A stretch of 34,902 nt of DNA from GYS-P2D sp964414425 (GCA_964414425.1 CAYPWL010000033.1:1-34902); one strand, 5' to 3'. Counted from the stretch's first letter, positions 16,486-26,506 are shown. Notes: generated from the letters alone by a model not told the origin. A program made the numbers and translations.

Positions 16486-17541
16486 TTGTTCAAGAATATT
16501 ACAGTTAAGGAGATTGCTATTATTCTCTCATGCTTTTTAGGAGGATTGAATATCCTTATCGTCGTAATACTTTACTTTAGTGGATTTACGCTGTTTGCCA
16601 AAGGGTGGTTCTGGGTCGGCCTCTTACTTGTCTCAGTAATCACGTCCTACTATGTTGTTTTGTTCTTCTTCGAAAAATTTGTGTTTCGCAAGATTAAGTT
16701 GATCTATAAAGTCATCAACAATTCGAAAGTTAGCCTACCTGAAGAAAAATCCAGAGTCATCCAAAATCTCTCTATCGAGGACGTCAATCAGGAAGTCCAA
16801 GAGTGGGCTGATAAGACCGAGAGCGAGATCAACTATCTCAAGGAACTTGAAGACTATAGGAGAAAGTTTTTGGGCAACGTCTCACATGAGTTGAAGACGC
16901 CCATATTCACGATACAAGGATATCTCCATACATTATTAGACGGTGCGCTCTATGATGAGAAGATCAATATGAAGTATATCGAGCGGGCTGTCATCAATGT
17001 GGAGCGACTACAAAATGTAGTCGAGGATCTTGAGATCATTAATAAGCTGGAGCATGGCGGTGGTAATCTCAACAAGAGTGATTTCAACTTTAAACAGCTC
17101 ACACTGGAGGTCATCGAAGACTTAAGCCTATTAGCTAAGTCCAGGAATATTGAAATCAAGATAAAGGATGGTGCATCAAAAGCCTTTATGGTGAATGCTG
17201 ACCGCTCTAATATCGAGCAAGTAATGACTAATCTGGTCAGTAACTCTATTAAGTATGGCAATGAGGGTGGAGTGACTAAGATTGCTTTTTATGATATGGC
17301 AGAGAATGTCCTAATCGAAGTCAGTGATAATGGTATCGGTATCGAGGAGGAGCATCTTAAGCACCTATTTGATCGATTTTATCGAGTTGATGCAGGGCGT
17401 AGTAGGAGTCTTGGAGGGTCCGGCCTTGGGCTCTCAATAGTCAAGCATATCTTAGAAGCACATCGCCAGAGCATCAATGTAAGAAGCACCAAAGGACAAG
17501 GATCTACCTTTGGGTTTACACTTACAAAATCCCAAAAGTAG
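16486..17541 (+). CDS. PhoR-type sensor histidine kinase with minimal periplasmic loop
   Basis: A 351-residue membrane kinase starting at TTG (16486-16488), two bases after the regulator's stop. Two membrane helices lie at about residues 8-32 and 41-62 with only a few residues between them, so there is no periplasmic sensor domain. A short linker follows, then the HisKA motif FLGNVSHELKTPIFTIQGYL with phospho-acceptor His134. The HATPase domain has the N box (NIEQVMTNLVSNSIKY), G1 (SDNGIGI), F box (LFDRFYRVD) and G2 (GGSGLGLSIVK). It should phosphorylate the adjacent PhoB-type regulator. The lack of a sensor domain suggests it senses the membrane or relies on a partner, perhaps the DUF4296 lipoprotein. 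Confidence 0.93.
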   Translation: MFKNITVKEIAIILSCFLGGLNILIVVILYFSGFTLFAKGWFWVGLLLVSVITSYYVVLFFFEKFVFRKIKLIYKVINNSKVSLPEEKSRVIQNLSIEDVNQEVQEWADKTESEINYLKELEDYRRKFLGNVSHELKTPIFTIQGYLHTLLDGALYDEKINMKYIERAVINVERLQNVVEDLEIINKLEHGGGNLNKSDFNFKQLTLEVIEDLSLLAKSRNIEIKIKDGASKAFMVNADRSNIEQVMTNLVSNSIKYGNEGGVTKIAFYDMAENVLIEVSDNGIGIEEEHLKHLFDRFYRVDAGRSRSLGGSGLGLSIVKHILEAHRQSINVRSTKGQGSTFGFTLTKSQK

Positions 17542-17550
17542 CGATCACCT

Positions 17551-18864
17551 TTAGCTCGTTATGTTAGTGGTTGAATACACGGTAGGTGTGGTATCGTCGT
17601 ATGGATGTGCTTCAAGTTGTCTCCAAAAATCATCTCTGACTTCGAAGTATTCAGGTAGGCTCTCGGCAGGCATTGGGTCTAATGGAGGGAAGTTCTCTCT
17701 GAGATGATTGATCTGTCTACCATTTTTCCAAAATCTAAAGCAAACATGATTACCAGTGGCAAGTCCTGTTTTTCCTACATATCCGATGACTTCTCCTTGC
17801 TTAACTCGTGATCCTACTCTCAAGCCAGACTTAAACTTACTCATATGCAAGTATTGACTCTGGTAGACGCCATCGTGTTTGATCTTTATAAAGTTACCGT
17901 TGCCATTAGTATAACCACGTCGAGTAATGATCCCATCTGACACACTGAATATCGGGGTACCCCTCGGAGCAGCATAATCAGTGCCGAGATGTGGTTTACG
18001 TCTTTTGAGGACAGGATGGAACCTGTTCATATTGAAGAATGAAGAAATCCTGGATGCTCTCACAGGAGCTCTGAGAAATGTCTTTTTGTTTGGAGTGCCT
18101 TCTATATCATAATATCCTTGATAACGATCATTCTCAAAGTAAAATCCGAAAGATTCGGAGTTTCCACTCTTATATGATGCAGCCAGTATATGTCCAGAAC
18201 CAGCACGATCATCATCGATATATTTTTGATCATATACGATCTTCCATTTATCACCGGGCTGTGCACTTGGGAAGTAGACTTGAGCTAAAGCATCCTCTAA
18301 TTCATCTGTTAATGCCAGGCTTAATCCTTTTTCGCCCATGGACTGTGACAGCGAACTGCCAGCAGCAATGGTACCACTAATGATCTCTTGACACGTGGTG
18401 AATGGAATGTCTTTCTGGATAACCGAAATGCTATCGCTAAAACTGTAGTCAACACAAGTAAATAGATCTGGTCTGTAGATAAAGGACACAGGCGCTTCGC
18501 ACTTGTCAGTGTATACAAAGGTGATGTCTTTACCTGCTTTTATCTTTCTTAAGCTCAGTACCTCTTCAGCAGCTTTCTCTAATTGATAGATCTTATTATA
18601 ACTGACATCTCTGTCCAATAATAGGTCAGCTATGAAGGTTCCGTACTTCAGGGGATAGGCCTCAAAGTGATGGGTGGCAACGTCATAACCATATCTTGTC
18701 TCGATAACCTCAACCTCGTCTATCTCAGAATTCTGCGATGATTCATGATCATCGAGGCCAATATTATTGTTGTAGGTATATCCCAAGAATCCTCCCAGAA
18801 CTAACGCTCCTACAACCAAAAAATAAATGCCTTGTTTTTTCATTGCTCTCCAAAAGTAATTCAT
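17551..18864 (-). CDS. M23-family (LytM-like) peptidoglycan endopeptidase with Cys at a zinc-ligand position
   Basis: A 437-residue cell-wall peptidase anchored by an N-terminal helix (about residues 13-30). ATG at 18862-18864 and an in-frame ATG at 18841-18843 (MKKQGIYFL) are both usable starts. Residues ~65-120 form an OapA/LysM-like segment typical of DipM/MepM-type proteins. The M23 domain (from ~265) has zinc ligands His292 and Asp296 (HLGTD), His340 (YLH), and catalytic His373. The usual HxH motif reads HVC here, so the third zinc ligand would be Cys375 instead of His. I believe similar HVC variants occur in Bacteroidota M23 proteins, so activity may be retained. It is monocistronic and converges with the kinase gene. 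Confidence 0.88.
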   Translation of the reverse strand: MNYFWRAMKKQGIYFLVVGALVLGGFLGYTYNNNIGLDDHESSQNSEIDEVEVIETRYGYDVATHHFEAYPLKYGTFIADLLLDRDVSYNKIYQLEKAAEEVLSLRKIKAGKDITFVYTDKCEAPVSFIYRPDLFTCVDYSFSDSISVIQKDIPFTTCQEIISGTIAAGSSLSQSMGEKGLSLALTDELEDALAQVYFPSAQPGDKWKIVYDQKYIDDDRAGSGHILAASYKSGNSESFGFYFENDRYQGYYDIEGTPNKKTFLRAPVRASRISSFFNMNRFHPVLKRRKPHLGTDYAAPRGTPIFSVSDGIITRRGYTNGNGNFIKIKHDGVYQSQYLHMSKFKSGLRVGSRVKQGEVIGYVGKTGLATGNHVCFRFWKNGRQINHLRENFPPLDPMPAESLPEYFEVRDDFWRQLEAHPYDDTTPTVYSTTNITS

Positions 18865-18963
18865 TCTAACACATTAACAATTATTCATTTTATTACTCGT
18901 CTTCAGGATTAGATTGAATAGTTTTAAGACACAATTAGTCCGAGGTCACCATTAAGCGCATGC

Positions 18964-19806
18964 ATGAAATCTTATGTTAATTTTTTTGGCAAATCATCTA
19001 AAAGACAGTTAGATTTTAAGACCCCAATGATTATGGGGGTCTTGAATGTCACCCCTGATTCATTTTACTCACGCAGTAGAGTAGAGACATCACAGGTTGT
19101 TGATCGTGCTGGTGAGATGTTAGAAGTCGGCGCTGACATCATCGATATAGGTGGCATGTCATCTCGTCCAGGAGCATTCGAGGTGCCTGTAGAGGCCGAA
19201 TTAGACAGACTCATACCTGCTTTGGAGGATTTACGGAGCGCTTATCCGACTGCAGTCATATCTATCGATACGTATCGATCAGAGGTAGTTATAGCAGCTG
19301 ATCAGGTCGGTATAGATATCGTTAATGATATCAGCGCAGGGACTAAGGACCCGCAGATGTACGCTACAGTAGCAGAGTTAAAGCTGATCTATATACTTAT
19401 GCATATGAAGGGCTCACCTCAGACGATGCAGGATGATACTCACTATGATGACATCATCCTTGATACGATGCGATATATGAGTGAGATGATAGCTAAGGCC
19501 AAGGAACATCATTTGCACGATATCATCATAGATCCGGGTGTTGGATTTGGCAAGGCCATCGGGGATAATTACAATATCCTTAAGAGGCTTGAGAGTTATA
19601 AGATTTTTGACCTGCCGATACTTGTAGGCTTGTCTCGTAAGTCTTTTATCTACAAGCAGCTTGGTACAGATGCAGATCAGGCACTCAACGGAACCACCGC
19701 TATGCATATGTTAGCGCTTCTCAATGGTGCTAATATCTTGCGAGTTCATGATGTGAAAGAGGCTGTAGAAGTGGCTAATTTGTACCAAGCCTATCGAACT
19801 GCATAG
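18964..19806 (+). CDS. folP: Dihydropteroate synthase
   Basis: A 280-residue TIM-barrel enzyme that condenses 6-hydroxymethyl-dihydropterin pyrophosphate with p-aminobenzoate in folate synthesis. Motifs include IMGVLNVTPDSF near residues 23-34, DIIDIGGMSSRPGA near 58-71 (the usual ESTRPG loop, here MSSRPG, a variant also common in Bacteroidota), the ISIDTYRSEVV block, NDISAG, the DPGVGFGK block (residue ~192) and LVGLSRKSFI. It points away from the M23 gene across a 99-bp divergent spacer. A 152-bp gap separates it from tamB, so they are probably not one operon. Confidence 0.95.
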   Translation: MKSYVNFFGKSSKRQLDFKTPMIMGVLNVTPDSFYSRSRVETSQVVDRAGEMLEVGADIIDIGGMSSRPGAFEVPVEAELDRLIPALEDLRSAYPTAVISIDTYRSEVVIAADQVGIDIVNDISAGTKDPQMYATVAELKLIYILMHMKGSPQTMQDDTHYDDIILDTMRYMSEMIAKAKEHHLHDIIIDPGVGFGKAIGDNYNILKRLESYKIFDLPILVGLSRKSFIYKQLGTDADQALNGTTAMHMLALLNGANILRVHDVKEAVEVANLYQAYRTA

Positions 19807-19958
19807 GGAACTGATCCTGAGATGCGCTGCGACATAGAAATCATACCAGAACATCAGAGAAAGATTAGCCTTTAAATTTTACTTAAAGCCCTTGATCTTC
19901 ACCATCTTAGCGTGAATTCCGACGTTCTTTGTAAAGGAAAGAAGTTCATTCATAATTA

Positions 19959-22900
19959 GTGGCAGAAGAATCGCACAAAAACTGGTTATCAATTCTCAAC
20001 AAGACGATTGTGTTCTTGCTGATCATGATCCTGTTTATTATCTGTATTCTTCATGTTCCTTCTGTCCAAAAGAAAATTGCCCAGATCGCAGCTAATCAAG
20101 TTGTCGATGCTTCTAAAGGAAACTTAACATTTGAGTCCGCAACTTTTGACTTACAGAAGGGAATGTCGATCAAGGACTTAGCGCTCAAAGACAATCAAGC
20201 TGATACACTACTGACTATTGCAAAATTAGGAATCAGCCCTCGCTCCACGCTAATATCGTTGATAACAGAGGTGTCGTTTAATGATGTCAATATCTCAGGC
20301 GTTGGTATTAACATCCATCGTAGCGCCGATGCAGAGCTCAATAACTGGCAGAGGTTCTTAAGTGAGTTTCAATCATCAGGAGAGAGCGGAGAGTCAAACG
20401 GCTCCAAGAAGTTTCCGCTGACTCATTTTGAGTTGTACAATTTAGAAGTCGACTACCATGATGAAGTTGATTCACTTTTTATGATTGGTCAACTGGCAGC
20501 TCTGGAGACTAAAATTGACGTTGCTGATGATGGCGGTTTCAATATCGACTTTATCAACCTGATAGAGCCTTCCTTTTCCGTAAGGGGCTCATTCATGGAC
20601 GATGGAAGCGAGCGAACAACAGATCAGAGCTCTGATCAATCGAGTGTAGCCGCAATAGAGCTGACAGAATTAAACATTATTAACGGGGCCATCGATTATC
20701 AAGCAGATAAAACAGTAAAGGTTAATAATATCGATATCATCATGTCGGATATAACCTTTACAGATACCAAAAACTGGCGAGCTAAAATCCACGACATTTC
20801 ATTGCTGACAGGAGACTACAATGTCAAACACCTTAGTAGTAGCAGTGTAATAAGTAGTACAGAAAACATAAAGATTGAGGATTTCTTTGCCAGAGTGAAC
20901 AACTCGTATGTCAAAGCTGATCTATCGGCGCGGGATATATATAACATTGCCAGTATTGATGACCTTAATCTGGATTTAGATTTATCAGAATCAAAAATTC
21001 TCCCCAAGGATTTCATAGGGTTGATAAAGAATGTATCTCCCAAGTTACTGGCAGAGCCGCTGCTTAATAAGCGACATCAAGTCATAGGACATGTGGATCT
21101 GCGTAATGGTCAATTTAACCTGAATGACCTCAAATTATGGTTGAATGGTAGTCATTATCTGCATGCCAATGGGACGATGTCAGGGATATCAGATTTAAGT
21201 AATAGTTTGATCAATCTTGAGGTGATCTCACTGCAGTCTGATTTAGAACGCCTTGATAGAGATATCAAGGTGCTCAACATACCAGAAGAGGTGAAGCGCT
21301 TGGGATCGCTACAATTCAGTGGAACCTTTGATGGATTTACCAATGACTTTATTGCTCAAGGCGCTCTCGATACAGAGCTGGGTAGGGCGGATATGGATAT
21401 ACAGTTTGACTTATATCGATCTAACCCAGAGGAGATCGGATATGATGGATTCTTAAAGCTCACGGAGTTTGATTTGGCAGAAATGCTACAGCAAGAAGAC
21501 TTCGGTCCAGTGAGTCTAAGCGTTGATATTAACGATGGTCATGGCTTAGCTTTTAGTAGTAGTAATGCAGAGATTGAGGCTGTCATCGATCAATTTATCT
21601 ATCGTGATGTCACTTATGAGAGTGCTGTGTATAAAGGGACTTTGTCGAGCAAGGTTATCGATGGAGACTTTTTGATAGAAGATCCAAATTTGGATTTTGC
21701 CTTTTCAGGATTGATAGATTTTTCAGGAGCAGATCCTATTCTTGATTTTGATATGAAGGCAGGGAAAATAGATTTCTGCAAGCTAAATCTCATTAATTAC
21801 CCCTGCGAACTATCGTTTGAGGCCGAGGTGGACTTCTTTGGTAAATCATTAAGCACGCTCCAGGGCAAAGGCTTGATGAAAGATATCGTGATACATCATG
21901 ATACCTCTACTTTGACTATTAACAAGTTAGAACTAAACTCCCGCAGGGTTGATGACAAAACGATGTCCTTCAATCTCACATCGGATATATTTGACGTAGC
22001 TGTAAACGGCAAGTTCAACTTAACTAAACTACACGAAAACCTGATCGGACAGATCTTTGAAAATCATGAGGATCATCTAGATTTACTCAATTTGTCCATG
22101 CCGTACGAAGGATTTAGAGATGAGACCTACACGGTCGAACTGGTAACACGTGATGTTGAGCCGTTGATGAAATTTTTAAAGCAAGATTTGGATATTGCCC
22201 CCGGTACAAGGTTGACCGCTCAGTCTGATCATAACACAGACAAGTCTATTATTACCATCAAGAGTGACAGTCTACGCTATCAGGAATACGTAGCCCAAGA
22301 TCTTTATCTCAATGTTGATAGTCGTGCCAACTATGGGGAGGTGCGCTTAGAAGTTGATCAGTTGATCCAAGATGATAGAGAGATAGATAAAGTTTCATGG
22401 GTCGGTCACCTTCGAGGGCAGGAGTTGTACTCTAAGGCTTTAGTCAATGTCGATGAAAGAAATCATCTGGAGCTGGAGACTAAATCTAAGATCGTCGACA
22501 GGGGGTACTTCACGCAGTTTCTGTATGACGATATCATAGTGGATAGTACCTTATGGACGATCCTACCGAACAAAGGAATCGGTTACAATCAGAAGTCCAT
22601 AGATATAGAGAACTTTATCCTTACAGATGGACGACGAGCCATAGGGTTACGAGATATATATAAGCGAGGACTGGAGGTAAGCCTCCGAGAATTTGATCTT
22701 GATATGATCAATCCTATCCTTGATTATGACAAGTTGAAATTTGCAGGGACGGTTGATGCTCAGCTCAAGCTCAATAACATATTTGAGAAGTTAGCAGTCG
22801 AAGGGTACGTCCAAGTTCCAGATTTCAAGATCAATGGTGCGGATTATGGTAATCTCAATATCGAGTCCAAGCGCCGTGATGATAATACCTTGGAGGTAGC

Positions 22901-24728
22901 GCTCGCCATTACTAAGGGCAATCAAAACCTGTTTGTTAATGGAGATGTGGATATAGAGAAAGAGACCGTTAATACGCACTTGACGATGGAGGACTATCCA
23001 TTGGCATTTTTAGAGTATATCATACAGGATGGTATATCTGAGACAGAAGGGCTTGTAGATATAGAGCTCGATATATATGGCCCATTTAGCGACATAAAGA
23101 TGCGAGGCAATGGAACGGCGAGTGATGCTGGAACCAAGATCGATTATATCGGCGCCTACTATCAGTTATCGGATGACAATATTCCGATTACAGAGCGATT
23201 CATAGATCTCAACAATATCATCTTGACAGATGAGGCGGGTAACACGGCGAACTTAATAGGTGGACTCCGCCACAATGTATTAGCGGATTTTAAATCAGAT
23301 TTAGAAGTGGAGAGTGACAACTTCATTGCGCTCAATACTACTGAGGATGATAACCCCCTATACTATGGTCTTGGAATGGGTCCTGTTAAGGTAAGTTTCA
23401 AAGGTCCATTTGACAAGATTAATATGGAGGTTGATGCCGTAGCGGGCCCTAACTCTGTGTTATACCTGCCGCTTAATTCGACGGATTATGGGTATGATGA
23501 GTCATTTATCAACTTCAACTTTAATCGGCAGGTAATTGATAGTAACACTGTAGATCTGTTGGTCGAGCGATTGACATCGTCAGGTTTGGATTTCGAGATG
23601 AATTTATCCTTTGATAGAGATGCAGAAGTGCAGGTGATATATGACGAAGAGACGAGCAATGTACTCATCGGTCATGGAGAAGGAGATCTCCAGATCAAGG
23701 TGAGGAGAGATGGAGAATTTACCGTTTTTGGTCAATACAATGTAGAGAGTGGAGAGTACTTATATACGTCCTATGGGTTTATTGCTAAACCATTCATCAT
23801 TGAGCGAGGGGGTACTGTTACATGGACTGGTGATCCCGTTAATGCGGTTCTCGATGTTGAGGCTTATTATCCGAGCTTGCGCGCACCCTTACAGCGATTT
23901 TTACAGGAGTATGAAGGGGTTTATGCTGATGTCACTCAGACCGAATTGAGACAGCGCAGGAATATAGCTTTGGATCTAATCTTAACGGGTAATCTATTTA
24001 ATCCAAATATCAACTTTGATATAGGATTTCCTGACCTCGTAGGGAACTTACGAAATCTTGCAGATAGCAAAGTACGTGCGCTTAAGTCCACAGAAAATGG
24101 TATCAACAACCAAGTCTTGGGCTTGATGGTATTCAATAACTTCTTACCGGATAATGACCCTCTGGCTAATATACAGGTAAGTAATGTGGCACAACTCGGT
24201 AGCAATACGCTCACAGAGTTTTTGACCAGTCAGCTTTCTCTTATGGCGACGGAGTATCTATCTGAGCTGTTAGAGGGTGATGTGATCACAGGTATCGACT
24301 TAGACATCGCACTTGCGCAGAATAATACGATCGGGGATAACAATATCCCTAATCCTAATGAGTCATTCGTTGAGTTCGTACCTGATGAAGTACAGCTTAA
24401 TCTTAGGAATGAATTTAAAAATGACAACTTCGTCCTTAATATAGGAGGTAATTATGTCAGAGAAAATCCACTCAATACAGTCAATGATTATCTGACAGGA
24501 GACTTTTCACTGGATTGGTTTATCACCAGAGATAAGCGCCTGAAGCTTCAGATATATGGGATTTATGATCTCGATGAAGGAACATCAGGGCGCCGTCAAA
24601 GTTATGGTTTTGGTATCAATTACACACGAGAGTTTGGCAAGATGACCTACTCTGACCTTCAAGAAGTCTTTGAAGATATCAATGATGACATCTTAGATGG
24701 GCAGCAGAGTAGTGCGGGCACTCGATAA
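19959..24728 (+). CDS. tamB: TamB-like translocation/assembly module protein
   Basis: A 1589-residue protein starting at GTG (19959-19961) with one membrane helix at about residues 15-33, followed by a very long series of beta-strand-rich AsmA/DUF490-like repeats. The C-terminal ~350 residues match the TamB/DUF490 pattern: VRRDGEFTVFGQYNVESGEYLYTS, VTWTGDPVNAVLDVEAYY, LGLMVFNNFLP, and a final NINYTREFGKMTYSD-type barrel-docking end. TamB forms a bridge from the inner membrane across the periplasm to outer-membrane partners (TamA/BamA-like) and takes part in outer-membrane protein or lipid transport. Length is within the Bacteroidota TamB range. It is transcribed alone here. Confidence 0.9.
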   Translation: MAEESHKNWLSILNKTIVFLLIMILFIICILHVPSVQKKIAQIAANQVVDASKGNLTFESATFDLQKGMSIKDLALKDNQADTLLTIAKLGISPRSTLISLITEVSFNDVNISGVGINIHRSADAELNNWQRFLSEFQSSGESGESNGSKKFPLTHFELYNLEVDYHDEVDSLFMIGQLAALETKIDVADDGGFNIDFINLIEPSFSVRGSFMDDGSERTTDQSSDQSSVAAIELTELNIINGAIDYQADKTVKVNNIDIIMSDITFTDTKNWRAKIHDISLLTGDYNVKHLSSSSVISSTENIKIEDFFARVNNSYVKADLSARDIYNIASIDDLNLDLDLSESKILPKDFIGLIKNVSPKLLAEPLLNKRHQVIGHVDLRNGQFNLNDLKLWLNGSHYLHANGTMSGISDLSNSLINLEVISLQSDLERLDRDIKVLNIPEEVKRLGSLQFSGTFDGFTNDFIAQGALDTELGRADMDIQFDLYRSNPEEIGYDGFLKLTEFDLAEMLQQEDFGPVSLSVDINDGHGLAFSSSNAEIEAVIDQFIYRDVTYESAVYKGTLSSKVIDGDFLIEDPNLDFAFSGLIDFSGADPILDFDMKAGKIDFCKLNLINYPCELSFEAEVDFFGKSLSTLQGKGLMKDIVIHHDTSTLTINKLELNSRRVDDKTMSFNLTSDIFDVAVNGKFNLTKLHENLIGQIFENHEDHLDLLNLSMPYEGFRDETYTVELVTRDVEPLMKFLKQDLDIAPGTRLTAQSDHNTDKSIITIKSDSLRYQEYVAQDLYLNVDSRANYGEVRLEVDQLIQDDREIDKVSWVGHLRGQELYSKALVNVDERNHLELETKSKIVDRGYFTQFLYDDIIVDSTLWTILPNKGIGYNQKSIDIENFILTDGRRAIGLRDIYKRGLEVSLREFDLDMINPILDYDKLKFAGTVDAQLKLNNIFEKLAVEGYVQVPDFKINGADYGNLNIESKRRDDNTLEVALAITKGNQNLFVNGDVDIEKETVNTHLTMEDYPLAFLEYIIQDGISETEGLVDIELDIYGPFSDIKMRGNGTASDAGTKIDYIGAYYQLSDDNIPITERFIDLNNIILTDEAGNTANLIGGLRHNVLADFKSDLEVESDNFIALNTTEDDNPLYYGLGMGPVKVSFKGPFDKINMEVDAVAGPNSVLYLPLNSTDYGYDESFINFNFNRQVIDSNTVDLLVERLTSSGLDFEMNLSFDRDAEVQVIYDEETSNVLIGHGEGDLQIKVRRDGEFTVFGQYNVESGEYLYTSYGFIAKPFIIERGGTVTWTGDPVNAVLDVEAYYPSLRAPLQRFLQEYEGVYADVTQTELRQRRNIALDLILTGNLFNPNINFDIGFPDLVGNLRNLADSKVRALKSTENGINNQVLGLMVFNNFLPDNDPLANIQVSNVAQLGSNTLTEFLTSQLSLMATEYLSELLEGDVITGIDLDIALAQNNTIGDNNIPNPNESFVEFVPDEVQLNLRNEFKNDNFVLNIGGNYVRENPLNTVNDYLTGDFSLDWFITRDKRLKLQIYGIYDLDEGTSGRRQSYGFGINYTREFGKMTYSDLQEVFEDINDDILDGQQSSAGTR

Positions 24729-24842
24729 ATTCAACTTTACACTAAGGGTATTTTTAATCCATTAGGTTCTATCTATTGGGTATCAATGTTAATTATTTCA
24801 TGATGTCATTGGGTTGATTGCTCCATTTACTCATGAGAGAAT

Positions 24843-24890
24843 GATATATCACGCCAAATTTATTTGGTGTGGTATATCTATTTTTTATAG
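24843..24890 (+). terminator. Strong hairpin with T-run upstream of sulfatase
   Basis: A 16-bp stem (24843-24858 with 24863-24878, two G-T wobbles, closed by TTTA) is followed by TATTTTTT. It lies about 115 bases after the tamB stop and before the sulfatase start at 24926. It could terminate tamB transcription, or act as a leader hairpin for the sulfatase. It also argues against a sulfatase start at 24869, which would sit inside the 3' half of the stem. Confidence 0.8.
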
Positions 24891-24906
24891 CACTATTTTT
24901 GTGCGC
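24890..24906 (+). promoter_or_regulatory. Candidate -7 box for the sulfatase gene
   Basis: TATTTTTG at 24894-24901 matches the Bacteroidota -7 consensus TAnnTTTG at all fixed positions and would place the transcript start about 17-20 bases before the preferred ATG at 24926. A canonical -33 TTG at the usual 19-21 base spacing is not obvious, so support is partial. Confidence 0.4.
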
Positions 24907-24925
24907 CTACCAGCAACATTCATTT

Positions 24926-26506
24926 ATGAAGCAATTAGCGTCCATCCTATTTTTTCTGTGTTCTGCGCTAATGGTAGATGGTCAAGATCGGCCTAATGTT
25001 TTGTTTATTTTGGCTGATGATTTGGGTATCGATGCTATCGAGGGATTTGGAGTTACGGAAGTTAACTTTGCAAACACACCTACACTCGATATGCTACGGG
25101 CAGAAGGAATCAGCTATCTCAATGCCTGGGCTACTCCACAGTGTGCACCCACTCGGGCGAGTATCATAAGCGGGAGATACGGTATTAATACTGGAGTACG
25201 GGAGGCTCCAGGTAATCTTGATGTATCAGACGAGTCCATATTCAATTATTTAGATCGTGAAACTAATGATGCTTACAGTACGGCCGTTATCGGCAAGTGG
25301 CATATATCATCTCCATTTAGCTTGGATCATGTATTATCACATGGTGTGGATCACTTTGAGGGCATAGCAGGTGGAGGGGTCCGAGACTATTATGTATGGG
25401 ATAAGGTGGAGCCAGATGGACGCACAGTTGAGATAGACGAATACATCACTACGCATCTGACTAACGCTGCTATGGACTGGATTGAGGATCAGGATAATCA
25501 ACCTTGGTTTTTGTGGTTGTCGCATGTTGCTCCACATAGCCCTCTACAGAGGCCTCCTGATGGTCTATTTACCATTAATAATACCAATACCAACCGACAA
25601 CTGTATAATGCCACCATCGAGGCTATGGATCATGAGATCGGCAGATTACTCAACTCAATGGATGAAGACACCAGGAGCAATACCATAATCATATTCATGG
25701 GAGATAATGGTACGCCACGTAACGTGCTTCAGGGACTACCTAATGGACATGCCAAAGGAAGTATGTTCGAAGGTGGGGTGAAGGTGCCTATGATCGTCAG
25801 TGGTCACGGCGTTTCACGACCAGGAGCGATAGAGATGGGACTGACCCAAGCTAATGATATCTATGCTACACTGATAGAAGTTTGTTCTAATGTGTTACAA
25901 GGAGGCATACACAATAGCTATAGCATCAGATCATCATTCACAGCGATAGATGCAATTGAGCGAGACTATATCTACACGGACTACATTGATGATGGTCTGG
26001 AGCTGTGGGCAGTCAGAACTGATGAATACAAGCTCATCGAGGATGAGAATGGTAATCAATCCTTCTATCGCATCGATCAGCCGATCTATGAAGATCAGGA
26101 TCTCATCGGGAATCTCTCTGAGGATGAAGCAGAGATATTAGCAGACTTAGTCGTTGAGGCCGAGTCGATCAGAAATGGATGGTCCTGTCGAGACCTCATA
26201 CTCAATGGAGAGGAGCAGACCATAGACGATTGCAATGACAATGTCACGACCTCCACCGGCATAGTAGCAGAGTCAGAGTCAATCAGTATCTATCCCAATC
26301 CGGCTACATCGCAATTGGTAATCTCTGTGGAGTCTGGTGATTATACTATAAGGATATTAGATGCGGCAGGTGCTGAATACCAGAATCTCAACATTGATGG
26401 CACACAGATCATTGATATCGAGACACTGCCCGCTGGCCTGTTCTTCGTAGAAATTACTAATAATCAGAACAGTAAAATCTGTCTAACTAAGATTATAAAA
26501 CAGTAG
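24926..26506 (+). CDS. T9SS-exported sulfatase (formylglycine-type)
   Basis: A 526-residue sulfatase that is likely secreted and hydrolyses sulfate esters, perhaps of algal or host polysaccharides. I prefer the ATG at 24926 over 24869, because it begins a clean signal peptide (MKQLASILFFLCSALMVDGQ) and because 24869 lies inside a hairpin. Catalytic Cys73 is in CAPTRASIISG, the motif (CxPxR) that is converted to formylglycine. Metal and active-site features include LADDLG, GKWH, DHEIGRLL and MGDNG. After residue ~450 comes a T9SS sorting domain with YPNPAT (Tyr456) and a final KICLTKIIKQ. An anaerobic or aerobic formylglycine-generating enzyme must be encoded elsewhere. A polysaccharide-utilisation cluster is not visible here. 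Confidence 0.9.
   Translation: MKQLASILFFLCSALMVDGQDRPNVLFILADDLGIDAIEGFGVTEVNFANTPTLDMLRAEGISYLNAWATPQCAPTRASIISGRYGINTGVREAPGNLDVSDESIFNYLDRETNDAYSTAVIGKWHISSPFSLDHVLSHGVDHFEGIAGGGVRDYYVWDKVEPDGRTVEIDEYITTHLTNAAMDWIEDQDNQPWFLWLSHVAPHSPLQRPPDGLFTINNTNTNRQLYNATIEAMDHEIGRLLNSMDEDTRSNTIIIFMGDNGTPRNVLQGLPNGHAKGSMFEGGVKVPMIVSGHGVSRPGAIEMGLTQANDIYATLIEVCSNVLQGGIHNSYSIRSSFTAIDAIERDYIYTDYIDDGLELWAVRTDEYKLIEDENGNQSFYRIDQPIYEDQDLIGNLSEDEAEILADLVVEAESIRNGWSCRDLILNGEEQTIDDCNDNVTTSTGIVAESESISIYPNPATSQLVISVESGDYTIRILDAAGAEYQNLNIDGTQIIDIETLPAGLFFVEITNNQNSKICLTKIIKQ

Noticed and set aside
24869..24925. Extended sulfatase N terminus from an upstream ATG
   Set aside because: The added residues would be encoded partly by a terminator-like hairpin and would precede a complete signal peptide beginning at 24926.
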